Source of the DNA: Chloroflexota bacterium
Lineage (GTDB): Bacteria > Chloroflexota > Dehalococcoidia > JABGRK01
NCBI GenBank assembly: GCA_030665485.1
Contig: DAOUZV010000007.1
Span: forward strand, 1-17,767
Length of the DNA stretch: 17,767 bases
Direction: 5' to 3'
This document shows, piece after piece, positions 7,524 through 14,640 of the stretch. A program made the translations under genes and the position numbers. The notes beneath the pieces are model-generated. The model ran no database searches and was not told where the DNA came from. It worked only from the letters and a program-made list of their open reading frames with translations. Every line of letters starts with the position of its first letter. The stretch's first letter is position 1.

Positions 7524-9182
7524 GTGACCAAGTACATATTTGTAACCGGGGGCGTGGTCAGCTCTGTTGGCAAGGGAATTACGGTAGCGGCACTCGGCCG
7601 GATTCTTAAAAGCCGCAACATCTCCGTATCGGTGCAAAAGCTCGATCCCTACCTGAATGTTGATCCCGGTACCATGTCGCCATATCAACATGGTGAGGTC
7701 TTCGTGACTGAAGATGGCGCCGAAACCGACCTTGATCTGGGACACTACGAACGTTTCATTGATATAAATCTCACAACAGCTTCCAGCGTCACATCCGGTC
7801 AGATATACAGTTCAGTTATTGCAAATGAGCGCCGCGGCGATTTTTTGGGTGGAACCATACAGGTTATTCCACACGTGACCAACGAACTGAAGAGCCGAAT
7901 CCATCTTGTTGCCGAGCAATCTGAGGCCGATGTGGTTATAGTTGAGGTCGGTGGAACCGTTGGTGATATAGAAGGCCTTCCCTTTCTGGAGGCCATTCGA
8001 CAAATGCGTAACGACGTTGGCAGAGAAAATACCTTCTATATACATGTCACGCTACTGCCTTATCTATCATCAACGGGTGAGATCAAGACCAAGCCCACGC
8101 AGCACAGCGTAAATGAACTGAGACGCATCGGTATTCAGCCCGATGTTATCGCCTGCCGCAGCGACTACCCTGTATCAGACGAGCTCAAAGCGAAAATCTC
8201 GCTGTTCTGCGATGTAGACAAGCGCGCCGTAATACCGCTGCTCACAGCCTCTACCATTTACGAAACCCCCCTCATACTCGAAGAAGAGGGTCTTGGCGAC
8301 TTCATTATTGACAGAATGAGTATAACTCAAACAGGACATGATCTGAGTGAGTGGCGAAAGATGGTAGACAAAATAAAAGCCCCCAAAGAAACCATAAAAA
8401 TCGTATTGGTCGGCAAATATGTTGAACTGCCCGATGCCTATATATCCGTGCGTGAAGCATTGCGCCACGCCGCACTTCACCACAATAAAAATGTTGAGAT
8501 TATACTGGTAAGCTCAGAGGAGCTTGAACACGGCGATATTGAGCAAACACTTCGCTACGCCAGCGGTATTGTGGTTCCTGGAGGCTTCGGCGACCGTGGT
8601 ATAGAGGGAAAGATAATGGCAGCCAAATATGCCAGGGAAAACAAAGTCCCCTACTTAGGGCTGTGTTTGGGTATGCATGTACTTGTAATTGATCTTGCCC
8701 GACATGTATTAAACTTTGACGTAGCTAATTCTGCAGAATTTGATCAGCAATGCGCTTACCCCGTTATTGATCTTTTACCTGAACAGCGTGATGTAGATGA
8801 AATGGGCGGCACAATGAGGTTGGGGTTATATCCCTGCAAGGTCGTCGAAAACACACACGCCAGAAAGGCTTACGGCGTTGAATTAGTTCACGAACGGCAC
8901 CGCCATAGATTCGAGGTCAATAACGACTTCCGTGAGCAACTGGAACAGGCTGGTTTTGTCGCCAGTGGCATCTCGCCTGATGGCAGGCTTGTTGAAATAG
9001 GGGAGATCAAAGATCATCCGTGGATGGTCGGCGTGCAGTTTCACCCCGAGTTTCTATCTCGGCCAGGCCGTCCGCACCCGTTGTTTAGGGATTTCATCGG
9101 GGTGGCCAAGACTATTTTACGTGATGGCGACCAGCGCCCGTTGCCACTGACCAACAATGTAGACAAAAATAAAAACCTGTGA
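7524..9182 (+). CDS. pyrG: CTP synthase (glutamine-hydrolysing)
   Basis: At 552 residues it has full family length. It makes CTP from UTP, ATP and glutamine, the last step of pyrimidine nucleotide synthesis. The N-terminal amidoligase domain (about 1-270) has GGVVSSVGKG (9-18), QKLDPYLNVDPGTMSP (38-53) and the metal-binding DLDLGHYERF. The C-terminal glutaminase domain (about 295-535) has nucleophile C381 in LGLCLGM, and H507 and E509 in GVQFHPEF. One oddity: the residue four after the nucleophile is His385, where the family motif CLGMQ has glutamine. The start is GTG at 7524 with AAGGAT seven or so bases before it. It leads an apparent operon with the transaldolase (22-base gap) and perhaps rho. 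Confidence 0.97.
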   Translation: MTKYIFVTGGVVSSVGKGITVAALGRILKSRNISVSVQKLDPYLNVDPGTMSPYQHGEVFVTEDGAETDLDLGHYERFIDINLTTASSVTSGQIYSSVIANERRGDFLGGTIQVIPHVTNELKSRIHLVAEQSEADVVIVEVGGTVGDIEGLPFLEAIRQMRNDVGRENTFYIHVTLLPYLSSTGEIKTKPTQHSVNELRRIGIQPDVIACRSDYPVSDELKAKISLFCDVDKRAVIPLLTASTIYETPLILEEEGLGDFIIDRMSITQTGHDLSEWRKMVDKIKAPKETIKIVLVGKYVELPDAYISVREALRHAALHHNKNVEIILVSSEELEHGDIEQTLRYASGIVVPGGFGDRGIEGKIMAAKYARENKVPYLGLCLGMHVLVIDLARHVLNFDVANSAEFDQQCAYPVIDLLPEQRDVDEMGGTMRLGLYPCKVVENTHARKAYGVELVHERHRHRFEVNNDFREQLEQAGFVASGISPDGRLVEIGEIKDHPWMVGVQFHPEFLSRPGRPHPLFRDFIGVAKTILRDGDQRPLPLTNNVDKNKNL

Positions 9183-9204
9183 TATATTCGTAAGGAGATT
9201 CCTC

Positions 9205-9855
9205 ATGCGCATCTTCCTTGACACCGCAAACGTTGAAGAAATCCGTAATGCCGCCAAACTTGGAGTTATTAGTGGCGTTACCACCAACCCATCTTTGGTG
9301 GCAAGAGAACAGCGTGCTGATTTTAAGGATGTTATCAAGGAAATAGCGTCCATTATAGATGGACCTATCAGCGCCGAAGTTACCAGCCTGAATGCCAAGG
9401 AAATGATCAGTCAGGCCAGGGAAATAGCAACCTGGTCACCTAACGTTGTGATCAAAGTCCCCATCACGCCGGCAGGGATCGAGGCGACATCGGTGCTGTC
9501 CAAAGAGAACATAAAGTGCAACCTGACGCTCTGTTTCTCGCCTAACCAGGCTCTGCTTTGTGCCCTGGCGGGGGCGGCTTACATAAGCCCCTTTGTGGGC
9601 AGGCTTGACGATATAAGCCACGACGGAATGCAGTTGGTCTCCGATGTGGTTGCCATATATAAACGGTATGATTTTTCAACGCAGGTAATTGCAGCAAGCA
9701 TAAGACATCCGATGCACTGTGTTATAGCAGCCAAGGCAGGCGCACACATTGCAACCGTACCTTTCAAAGTTCTTATGCAAATGATAAACCACCCTTTGAC
9801 CGATATCGGAATCGATCGCTTCATGGAAGACTGGAAGCGTCTATCGGGAAAATAG
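9205..9855 (+). CDS. tal: Transaldolase (small TalC/MipB-type)
   Basis: This 216-residue TIM-barrel aldolase is of the short transaldolase/fructose-6-phosphate aldolase family. Schiff-base lysine K84 is in VVIKVPIT, and the family blocks VTTNPSLVA (25-33) and YISPFVGRLDD (126-136) are intact. Two residues that separate the branches favour transaldolase: E58 stands where fructose-6-phosphate aldolase has Gln59, and F130 where it has Tyr131. Role: transfers dihydroxyacetone units between sugar phosphates in the non-oxidative pentose phosphate pathway. The ATG has AAGGAG about eight bases upstream and follows pyrG by 22 bases, so the two are probably cotranscribed. Linkage of this gene to rho is also common in other bacteria. 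Confidence 0.92.
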   Translation: MRIFLDTANVEEIRNAAKLGVISGVTTNPSLVAREQRADFKDVIKEIASIIDGPISAEVTSLNAKEMISQAREIATWSPNVVIKVPITPAGIEATSVLSKENIKCNLTLCFSPNQALLCALAGAAYISPFVGRLDDISHDGMQLVSDVVAIYKRYDFSTQVIAASIRHPMHCVIAAKAGAHIATVPFKVLMQMINHPLTDIGIDRFMEDWKRLSGK

Positions 9856-9961
9856 GCAATGGTTATTGTAATCTGCAAATAACTCCCTAGTGATTTGACA
9901 GCGAGAAATTATCTCCTGATTCATCTAATATACCTAATTTGCTTTTCTATTGGAGGATATA

Positions 9962-11239
9962 ATGAACAACACACTGAATGTCACCGAACTTGAAACCAAA
10001 ACGCGCGATGAGCTGGTGGAAATAGCTAAACAGCTGAATTTGAGCGGCTATAGCACAATGAAAAAAGATGAGCTGGTAACCAAGCTGATGCAAACACAGG
10101 CCGATCAGCAGGGACAGCTATTCCTTAGCGGTACTCTGGAAACAGGCGACGACGGATATGGTTTTTTAAGAAGAGACGGGCTGCTTCCCGGTCGCACCGA
10201 TGTTTACATTTCACAATCCCAGATACGCCGCTTTTCATTACGCACCGGAGACGTGATAAGCGGCCAGGCCAGATATCCCAAAGATAACGAGAAGTATTAT
10301 GGCCTGCTGCGCGTTGAAGCGGTCAACGGAATCGATCCTGAAGTAGCTAAGCTGAGGCCACATTTTGACAGTTTCACTCCTACATTCCCTGATGAGCTCA
10401 TCGACCTGATAACCAGCCCGAAGGAACTATCTCAGCGGGTTATCAACATGATAGCTCCCATAGGACGTGGGCAGAGGGGCCTCATTGTATCTCCGCCAAA
10501 AGCTGGAAAAACCTATTTGCTCAAGAGTATTGCAAACGGGATTAGGCATAACTATGCCGATATCCATCTCATGATCTGTCTAATTGGTGAAAGGCCTGAG
10601 GAAGTGACTGACTGGAAGCGTTCTGTGGACGCCGAAGTAATAAGTTCAACATTTGATGAGCCGGTTGAGAACCACACAAAGGTGGCCGAAATAGCGCTTG
10701 AAAGCGCCAAACGTCAGGTTGAAACAGGCAAAGATGTGGTCATTCTGCTTGATAGTATCACTCGTCTGACCCGTGCCTATAATCTGGCCGCGCCGACTAG
10801 TGGGCGAACGCTATCCGGCGGCATTGATCCGGTGGCGCTTTATCCGCCAAAACGTTTCTTCGGTTCCGCCAGAAACACCGATGAGAGTGGCAGTTTAACC
10901 ATCATCGCCACTTGCCTCATCGACACCGGAAGCCGTATGGACGACGTTATCTACGAAGAGTTCAAGGGCACCGGCAACCTAGAGCTTACACTTGACCGAA
11001 AATTATCTGACAAAAGGATTTTCCCGTCGATTGACATCACGCGCAGCAGTACAAGGCGCGAGGAATTACTTCTCAGCGAACATACCCTTAAACAGGTGTG
11101 GCTCCTAAGAAAAATGATGTCGCTGCTAAGTTCAAACGCAAACGGTACAGCCGAAGCCATAGAACGCCTGCTTGAGAGGCTGTCCAAAACACAGACAAAC
11201 GAAGAATTCCTAACTACTCTCAGTAAGGAAGTGAATTAA
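9962..11239 (+). CDS. rho: Transcription termination factor Rho
   Basis: The 425-residue protein has the standard Rho architecture: an N-terminal Rho_N/SAP-like helical part (about 5-45), a cold-shock-like RNA-binding domain (about 52-120, with DGYGFLR at 64-70 and TDVYIS at 79-84) and the RecA-like ATPase. Walker A is PPKAGKT (178-184), Walker B DVVILLDS (258-265), and the Q-loop GRTLSGGIDP is at 281-290. Role: hexameric RNA helicase that ends transcription of untranslated RNA. There is no large N-terminal insertion of the kind seen in actinobacterial Rho. I start it at ATG 9962, where GGAGG lies five bases upstream, not at TTG 9950, which would place the ribosome site inside the gene. It follows the transaldolase by 106 bases; a TTGACA at 9895-9900 has no good -10 partner. 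Its stop overlaps that of the converging gene. Confidence 0.97.
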   Translation: MNNTLNVTELETKTRDELVEIAKQLNLSGYSTMKKDELVTKLMQTQADQQGQLFLSGTLETGDDGYGFLRRDGLLPGRTDVYISQSQIRRFSLRTGDVISGQARYPKDNEKYYGLLRVEAVNGIDPEVAKLRPHFDSFTPTFPDELIDLITSPKELSQRVINMIAPIGRGQRGLIVSPPKAGKTYLLKSIANGIRHNYADIHLMICLIGERPEEVTDWKRSVDAEVISSTFDEPVENHTKVAEIALESAKRQVETGKDVVILLDSITRLTRAYNLAAPTSGRTLSGGIDPVALYPPKRFFGSARNTDESGSLTIIATCLIDTGSRMDDVIYEEFKGTGNLELTLDRKLSDKRIFPSIDITRSSTRREELLLSEHTLKQVWLLRKMMSLLSSNANGTAEAIERLLERLSKTQTNEEFLTTLSKEVN

Positions 11240-11874
11240 CGGTTATACTCCAGCACCACCAGCTGGGTATCTCTGCTCAATGCTGATTTGCTTATACTTA
11301 GCTTGGGCTGAGCAACCACCTCTTTATGGCCCATCTCTTTAAGAAAGCTGTCAACCGGATCCAGTTCCATGCTTGTCGCCTCGGTTTTATAGTGCATAGG
11401 TATAACCACTTCCGGATCAAGCATGTTGATTACTTCCGCCGCAACCGGCGCATTAATCGTTGTAAGGCCCCCAACCGGCACCAACAGCACATCTACATCA
11501 CTCAGTTCTTCCGTCTGGCGCGAGCTTAGCTTGTGACCCAGATCACCCAAGTGGCAAACCTTTATATCATCCAGTTCAATGAGATATATAGTGTTTTTGC
11601 CCGCCTTTTCACCGCTTACGTTATCGTGGTACGTACCGATACCGGTTATAAATACGCCTTTTATCTCGTATTCGCCGGGTCCACTCACCACACGCGGCTT
11701 GCCGTCAACCGCATCAGAATTATTATGATGATCATGCTGATGGCTAACGGTAACAATGTCCGCAGAGGTTTTCGCCAGTTTGTAGCTATCAAAATTGTGA
11801 TAAGGATCGGTAACAACCATCGCCTGCTTGCCCTTAATAAGAAAACAGGAGTGCCCCAGCCAAGTGATATCCAT
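11236..11874 (-). CDS. Metallo-beta-lactamase-fold hydrolase of unknown substrate
   Basis: This 212-residue protein is of the small MBL-fold group related to UPF0173/UlaG-like hydrolases (Lactamase_B_3). The metal motif reads SHQHDHHNN (44-52): H45, H47 and H50 fit HxHxDH, but the aspartate position carries H49, with D48 one residue earlier. Further expected ligand regions are HLGDLG (108-113) and IPMHYK (158-163); the family block SGPGEYEIKGV (64-74) is intact. Function is unknown; members are annotated only as Zn-dependent hydrolases. The ATG has AGAAGG seven bases before it and follows fabH by 39 bases, so the two probably share a transcript. The 3' end overlaps the rho stop by four bases. 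Confidence 0.85.
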   Translation of the reverse strand: MDITWLGHSCFLIKGKQAMVVTDPYHNFDSYKLAKTSADIVTVSHQHDHHNNSDAVDGKPRVVSGPGEYEIKGVFITGIGTYHDNVSGEKAGKNTIYLIELDDIKVCHLGDLGHKLSSRQTEELSDVDVLLVPVGGLTTINAPVAAEVINMLDPEVVIPMHYKTEATSMELDPVDSFLKEMGHKEVVAQPKLSISKSALSRDTQLVVLEYNR

Positions 11875-11913
11875 AATTTAACCTTCTATCTTCTATTTAT
11901 TATCCTAAAGAAA

Positions 11914-12894
11914 TCAACCCGAGCCCCACTGCAACACAGCGGCGCCCCAACTCAGGCCGGCGCCAAAACCCACCAGTGCCACATAATCGTTAGCATCAAG
12001 CCTGCCCTCTTCCGCAGCCTCACACAGTGCTATGGGGACAGATGCAGCCGATGTATTTCCATATTTCTCTACATTCATAAAAACCTTATCGTTTTGCACA
12101 CCCAAAGACTTGGCAACCGCCTGAATAATGCGTTTGTTGGCCTGGTGTGGTATAACCAGTTTAAGATCGTCTATTGTTAGACCAGCTTTGCTGAGAACCT
12201 GTTTTGATGCTTTGGCCATCGTCCTTACGGCAAATTTGTATATCTCGGAGCCATTCATGGTTATATAATGCCTGTTTTTGTCTGGATCATTTGGATTGCC
12301 GCAAAGCCCAAGCAGGTTTAGTAATTCCGGTCTGGCACCGTTGCTGCCCAGCACAAAGCTCAAAAATCCCGGAGGCTTCGACCCCGCCTCAAGTACAACC
12401 GCTCCAGCTCCATCTCCAAACAGAACGCAGGTATCTCTGTCACTCCAGTCCAGAATGCGGGAATAAACCTCGCTGCCTACCACCAAAATCTTTTTATACA
12501 TGCCAGTCCCGATAAACTGGCTGGCTGTCGCAGCTGCATACACAAAGCCTGTACATGCTGCATTAAGGTCAAATGCAGCGGCGTTTTTAGCGCCTATGGC
12601 ATGTTGAACCAGGGACGCACAGGACGGGAAAATCATCTCAGGAGTAACCGTTGCAACAATAACAAGGTCTAACTGCTCCGACCTCAGTCCTGCCACTCTC
12701 AAGGCGTCCTGGGCGGCTTTTACCGCCATACCAGAAGCTGCTTCATCATCGGCAGCAAGACGTCTTTCTTTAATACCGGTGCGGGTCTGTATCCACGTAT
12801 CTAACGTGTTTACTTTCTCTTCAAGGTCTTTATTGGTAACAACATTTTCAGGCAGGTATTTACCCCAACCCGTTAATCGAGCATATTTGAGCAA
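11914..12894 (-). CDS. fabH: 3-oxoacyl-ACP synthase III (FabH)
   Basis: Read from TTG at 12894 it is 326 residues, the usual FabH length. The catalytic triad is complete: C114 in NAACTGF, H250 in PHQAN and N280 in YGNTSAAS. The GFGAGLSWGA block near the C-terminus is also typical. Role: condenses acetyl-CoA (or a short acyl-CoA) with malonyl-ACP to start fatty acid synthesis. I prefer TTG 12894 because AAGGAG lies five bases upstream; an in-frame TTG at 12918 falls almost on the predicted transcription start and lacks a ribosome site. It is first in a leftward unit with the MBL hydrolase and diverges from hrcA. Confidence 0.94.
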   Translation of the reverse strand: MLKYARLTGWGKYLPENVVTNKDLEEKVNTLDTWIQTRTGIKERRLAADDEAASGMAVKAAQDALRVAGLRSEQLDLVIVATVTPEMIFPSCASLVQHAIGAKNAAAFDLNAACTGFVYAAATASQFIGTGMYKKILVVGSEVYSRILDWSDRDTCVLFGDGAGAVVLEAGSKPPGFLSFVLGSNGARPELLNLLGLCGNPNDPDKNRHYITMNGSEIYKFAVRTMAKASKQVLSKAGLTIDDLKLVIPHQANKRIIQAVAKSLGVQNDKVFMNVEKYGNTSAASVPIALCEAAEEGRLDANDYVALVGFGAGLSWGAAVLQWGSG

Positions 12895-12925
12895 ATTGAC
12901 TCCTTGCTTAACTGGCAACTAATGT

Positions 12926-12955
12926 ATAATATCAAAAAGCGAATTTAGCGGTCAA
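12926..12955 (-). promoter_or_regulatory. fabH promoter
   Basis: On the minus strand TTGACC (12950-12955) and TATTAT (12926-12931) are 18 bases apart, placing the transcription start near 12919 and about 25 bases before the TTG start of fabH. Confidence 0.6.
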
Positions 12956-12964
12956 CCACTTGAC
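12951..12964. repeat. Short palindrome joining two divergent -35 boxes
   Basis: GTCAA-CCAC-TTGAC is a perfect 5-bp inverted repeat. Its left arm is part of the fabH -35 (minus strand TTGACC) and its right arm is part of TTGACA (plus strand) of the hrcA side. It may be simply two back-to-back -35 elements or an operator. Confidence 0.5.
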
Positions 12965-12995
12965 AAAAATAAACCTGTGATGATAAATTTATAAT
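12960..12995 (+). promoter_or_regulatory. hrcA operon promoter region
   Basis: A perfect -10 TATAAT (12990-12995) sits just before the CIRCE element, with a start expected near 13002. The only good -35, TTGACA (12960-12965), is 24 bases away from it, too far for normal spacing; it pairs at 18 bases with a weaker TAAATT (12984-12989). Either or both may be used. Confidence 0.5.
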
Positions 12996-13000
12996 ACGAA

Positions 13001-13027
13001 TTAGCACTCTTCCTATTAGACTGCTAA
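13001..13027 (+). promoter_or_regulatory. CIRCE operator (HrcA binding site)
   Basis: TTAGCACTC, nine bases, then GACTGCTAA matches the CIRCE consensus (TTAGCACTC-N9-GAGTGCTAA) with a single mismatch in the right arm (C for G at its third base). It overlaps or directly follows the predicted start of the hrcA transcript, the standard place for repression by HrcA. Confidence 0.93.
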
Positions 13028-13047
13028 TTGCATTTTCGTAACGTATT

Positions 13048-14079
13048 ATGATAACTAGCAGACAAGGCATCATATTAAGGATAATAATCAGGGAGCATAT
13101 AAACAACGCCTCACCAGTGGCGTCGGATAATATTGCGCGCCTGTACCCCACTAAAATAAGTTCTGCTACCGTAAGAAACGAGATGATCAGCCTTGAGGAT
13201 CAGGGATACATACATCAGCCCCATCACTCTGGGGGACGTGTGCCATCGGATAAAGGCTACCTGCAATATATAGAATCGCTTGCCGGCAGTGCCGAATTGC
13301 CTCTGTCAGAGCAGCATCTCATCCGTCACCAGTTCCATCAGGCAAAAAAGGACATAGATGAATGGGGGAAGTTGGCAGCAACCGTGCTTTCGCGCACGGC
13401 GCAGAACGTGGCCGTGGTAGCCCTGCCCAAGCCGATAAGATCAAAGTTCAAACATCTGGAGCTTATATCTATTCATGAAACTATCGCATTGCTCATTCTT
13501 GTTATTCAGGAAGCGAACATAAAACAGCAGATGATTTATCTGACTGGTGAGGCATCGCAGACCGAGCTCAGTGGTATAGCTCACAGATTGAGTGCCGCCT
13601 ATGCAGAGCTAACTGCAGAGGAAATTAAAAAGGTTATCATGCCGCTTTCTCCTGTAGAAACACAGGTTGTCGCAACAGTTGTTGAAAACATGCAACAGGA
13701 AGACAGAATAGAGTACGAGGAAATATATATAGATGGTATACGTCATTTCTTCGACCAACCTGAATTCATGACGCAGGATAAATTGAGAGATATAATTGAG
13801 ATTATCGAGGCAAAAAGCTTTTTGAGCTCTGTTTTACTACAAGCACTGATTGACGATGGCATCGGCATCGTGGTGGGCAAGGATAATAAAGAGGATGCCA
13901 TGCAGAGCTGCAGCATCGTAGCAAGTAAATATGGTATCCCAGGACGGCTAAGCGGTGCCCTGGGTGTATTAGGACCTACCAGAATGCAATACGAGCGTAC
14001 TATCTCGGCCGTACGCTGTCTTACATCCATAATGAATGAGTTTTTAAATGATCTCTACGGTCAACCTAGCGGGAGGTAA
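13048..14079 (+). CDS. hrcA: Heat-inducible transcription repressor HrcA
   Basis: The 343-residue protein has full HrcA length. The N-terminal winged helix-turn-helix (about 1-75) has the family blocks ISSATVRNEM (37-46) and GYIHQPHHSGGRVPSDKGY (53-71). The middle GAF-like and C-terminal dimerisation parts follow, ending with the conserved GALGVLGPTRMQYER segment. Role: binds CIRCE and represses the chaperone operon; in studied bacteria GroEL helps fold it, and loss of that help during heat stress relieves repression. The CIRCE site 20 bases upstream makes it autoregulated. The ATG at 13048 has no visible Shine-Dalgarno sequence and an in-frame stop sits at 13039, so no upstream start is possible; weak translation may keep repressor levels low. 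Confidence 0.96.
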   Translation: MITSRQGIILRIIIREHINNASPVASDNIARLYPTKISSATVRNEMISLEDQGYIHQPHHSGGRVPSDKGYLQYIESLAGSAELPLSEQHLIRHQFHQAKKDIDEWGKLAATVLSRTAQNVAVVALPKPIRSKFKHLELISIHETIALLILVIQEANIKQQMIYLTGEASQTELSGIAHRLSAAYAELTAEEIKKVIMPLSPVETQVVATVVENMQQEDRIEYEEIYIDGIRHFFDQPEFMTQDKLRDIIEIIEAKSFLSSVLLQALIDDGIGIVVGKDNKEDAMQSCSIVASKYGIPGRLSGALGVLGPTRMQYERTISAVRCLTSIMNEFLNDLYGQPSGR

Positions 14080-14083
14080 CAGA

Positions 14084-14593
14084 TTGCAGTCTAAAAAAAA
14101 GCCAGAGGCAAGTACCTCAAAACCAAAAGAAGTGTTTGAGCAGGAAAAGGAAAAGGCGGAAAAGTACCTGGCCAACTGGCAGCGTGCCGAGGCCGACCTG
14201 GTCAACTACAAAAAACGAACAGACCAAGAGAAAAGCGATCTGGCAGCCAGCAACACTGCCGGTATCATTCTCAATATACTTCCAGTGATAGACGATTTCG
14301 AGCGTGCTCTAGATGCAATACCTCAGGACCAGCGCGATGAAGGATGGGCAGAAGGGGTAAAGCTGATAGAGCGCAAGCTGATGTCGTATTTAGAATCAAT
14401 AGGCCTGTGCAAAATAGAGGCGCTTGGTCAGCTTTTTGATCCCAACCTGCACGAGGCAGCGTGTCACATCGAAGGGGACGAGGGGAAAATAGTCGAGGAG
14501 TTCCGCACCGGATACAAACTTAATGACCGCTTACTAAGGCCACCTATGGTTGCGGTGGGCAAAGGCGATAATGGCGAAAATATCGAAGAATAG
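14084..14593 (+). CDS. grpE: Nucleotide exchange factor GrpE
   Basis: Read from TTG at 14084 the protein has 169 residues. It has a short charged N-terminal tail, a long coiled-coil helix (about 20-70, many Glu, Lys and Ala, with the family stretch LVNYKKRTDQEK), then the C-terminal beta domain with LFDPNLHEA and LLRPPMVAVGKG. Role: dimeric cochaperone that releases ADP from DnaK. TTG is chosen since GGGAGG, which overlaps the hrcA stop, lies seven bases upstream; an ATG at 14048 inside hrcA is in frame but has no ribosome site and would add 12 non-conserved residues. The four-base gap to hrcA suggests translational coupling. Confidence 0.94.
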   Translation: MQSKKKPEASTSKPKEVFEQEKEKAEKYLANWQRAEADLVNYKKRTDQEKSDLAASNTAGIILNILPVIDDFERALDAIPQDQRDEGWAEGVKLIERKLMSYLESIGLCKIEALGQLFDPNLHEAACHIEGDEGKIVEEFRTGYKLNDRLLRPPMVAVGKGDNGENIEE

Positions 14594-14640
14594 AAAAACT
14601 AAACTTTAATTTTCTTTTAGCTAAATTTAGGAGGTCTAAT

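Noticed and set aside
9862..9883. GTTATT/AATAAC hairpin after the transaldolase gene as terminator
   Set aside because: The stem is only six AT-rich pairs with a 10-base loop and no T-run behind it.
9895..9931. TTGACA upstream of rho as a promoter
   Set aside because: At 16-18 bases spacing the -10 is very poor (GATTCA), and the better TAATAT is 25 bases away. Kept only as a possibility in the rho entry.
11533..12180. Open frame of 215 codons on the plus strand, spanning two genes
   Set aside because: It runs antisense to the MBL gene and the end of fabH, both with intact catalytic motifs; no ribosome site or family motif.
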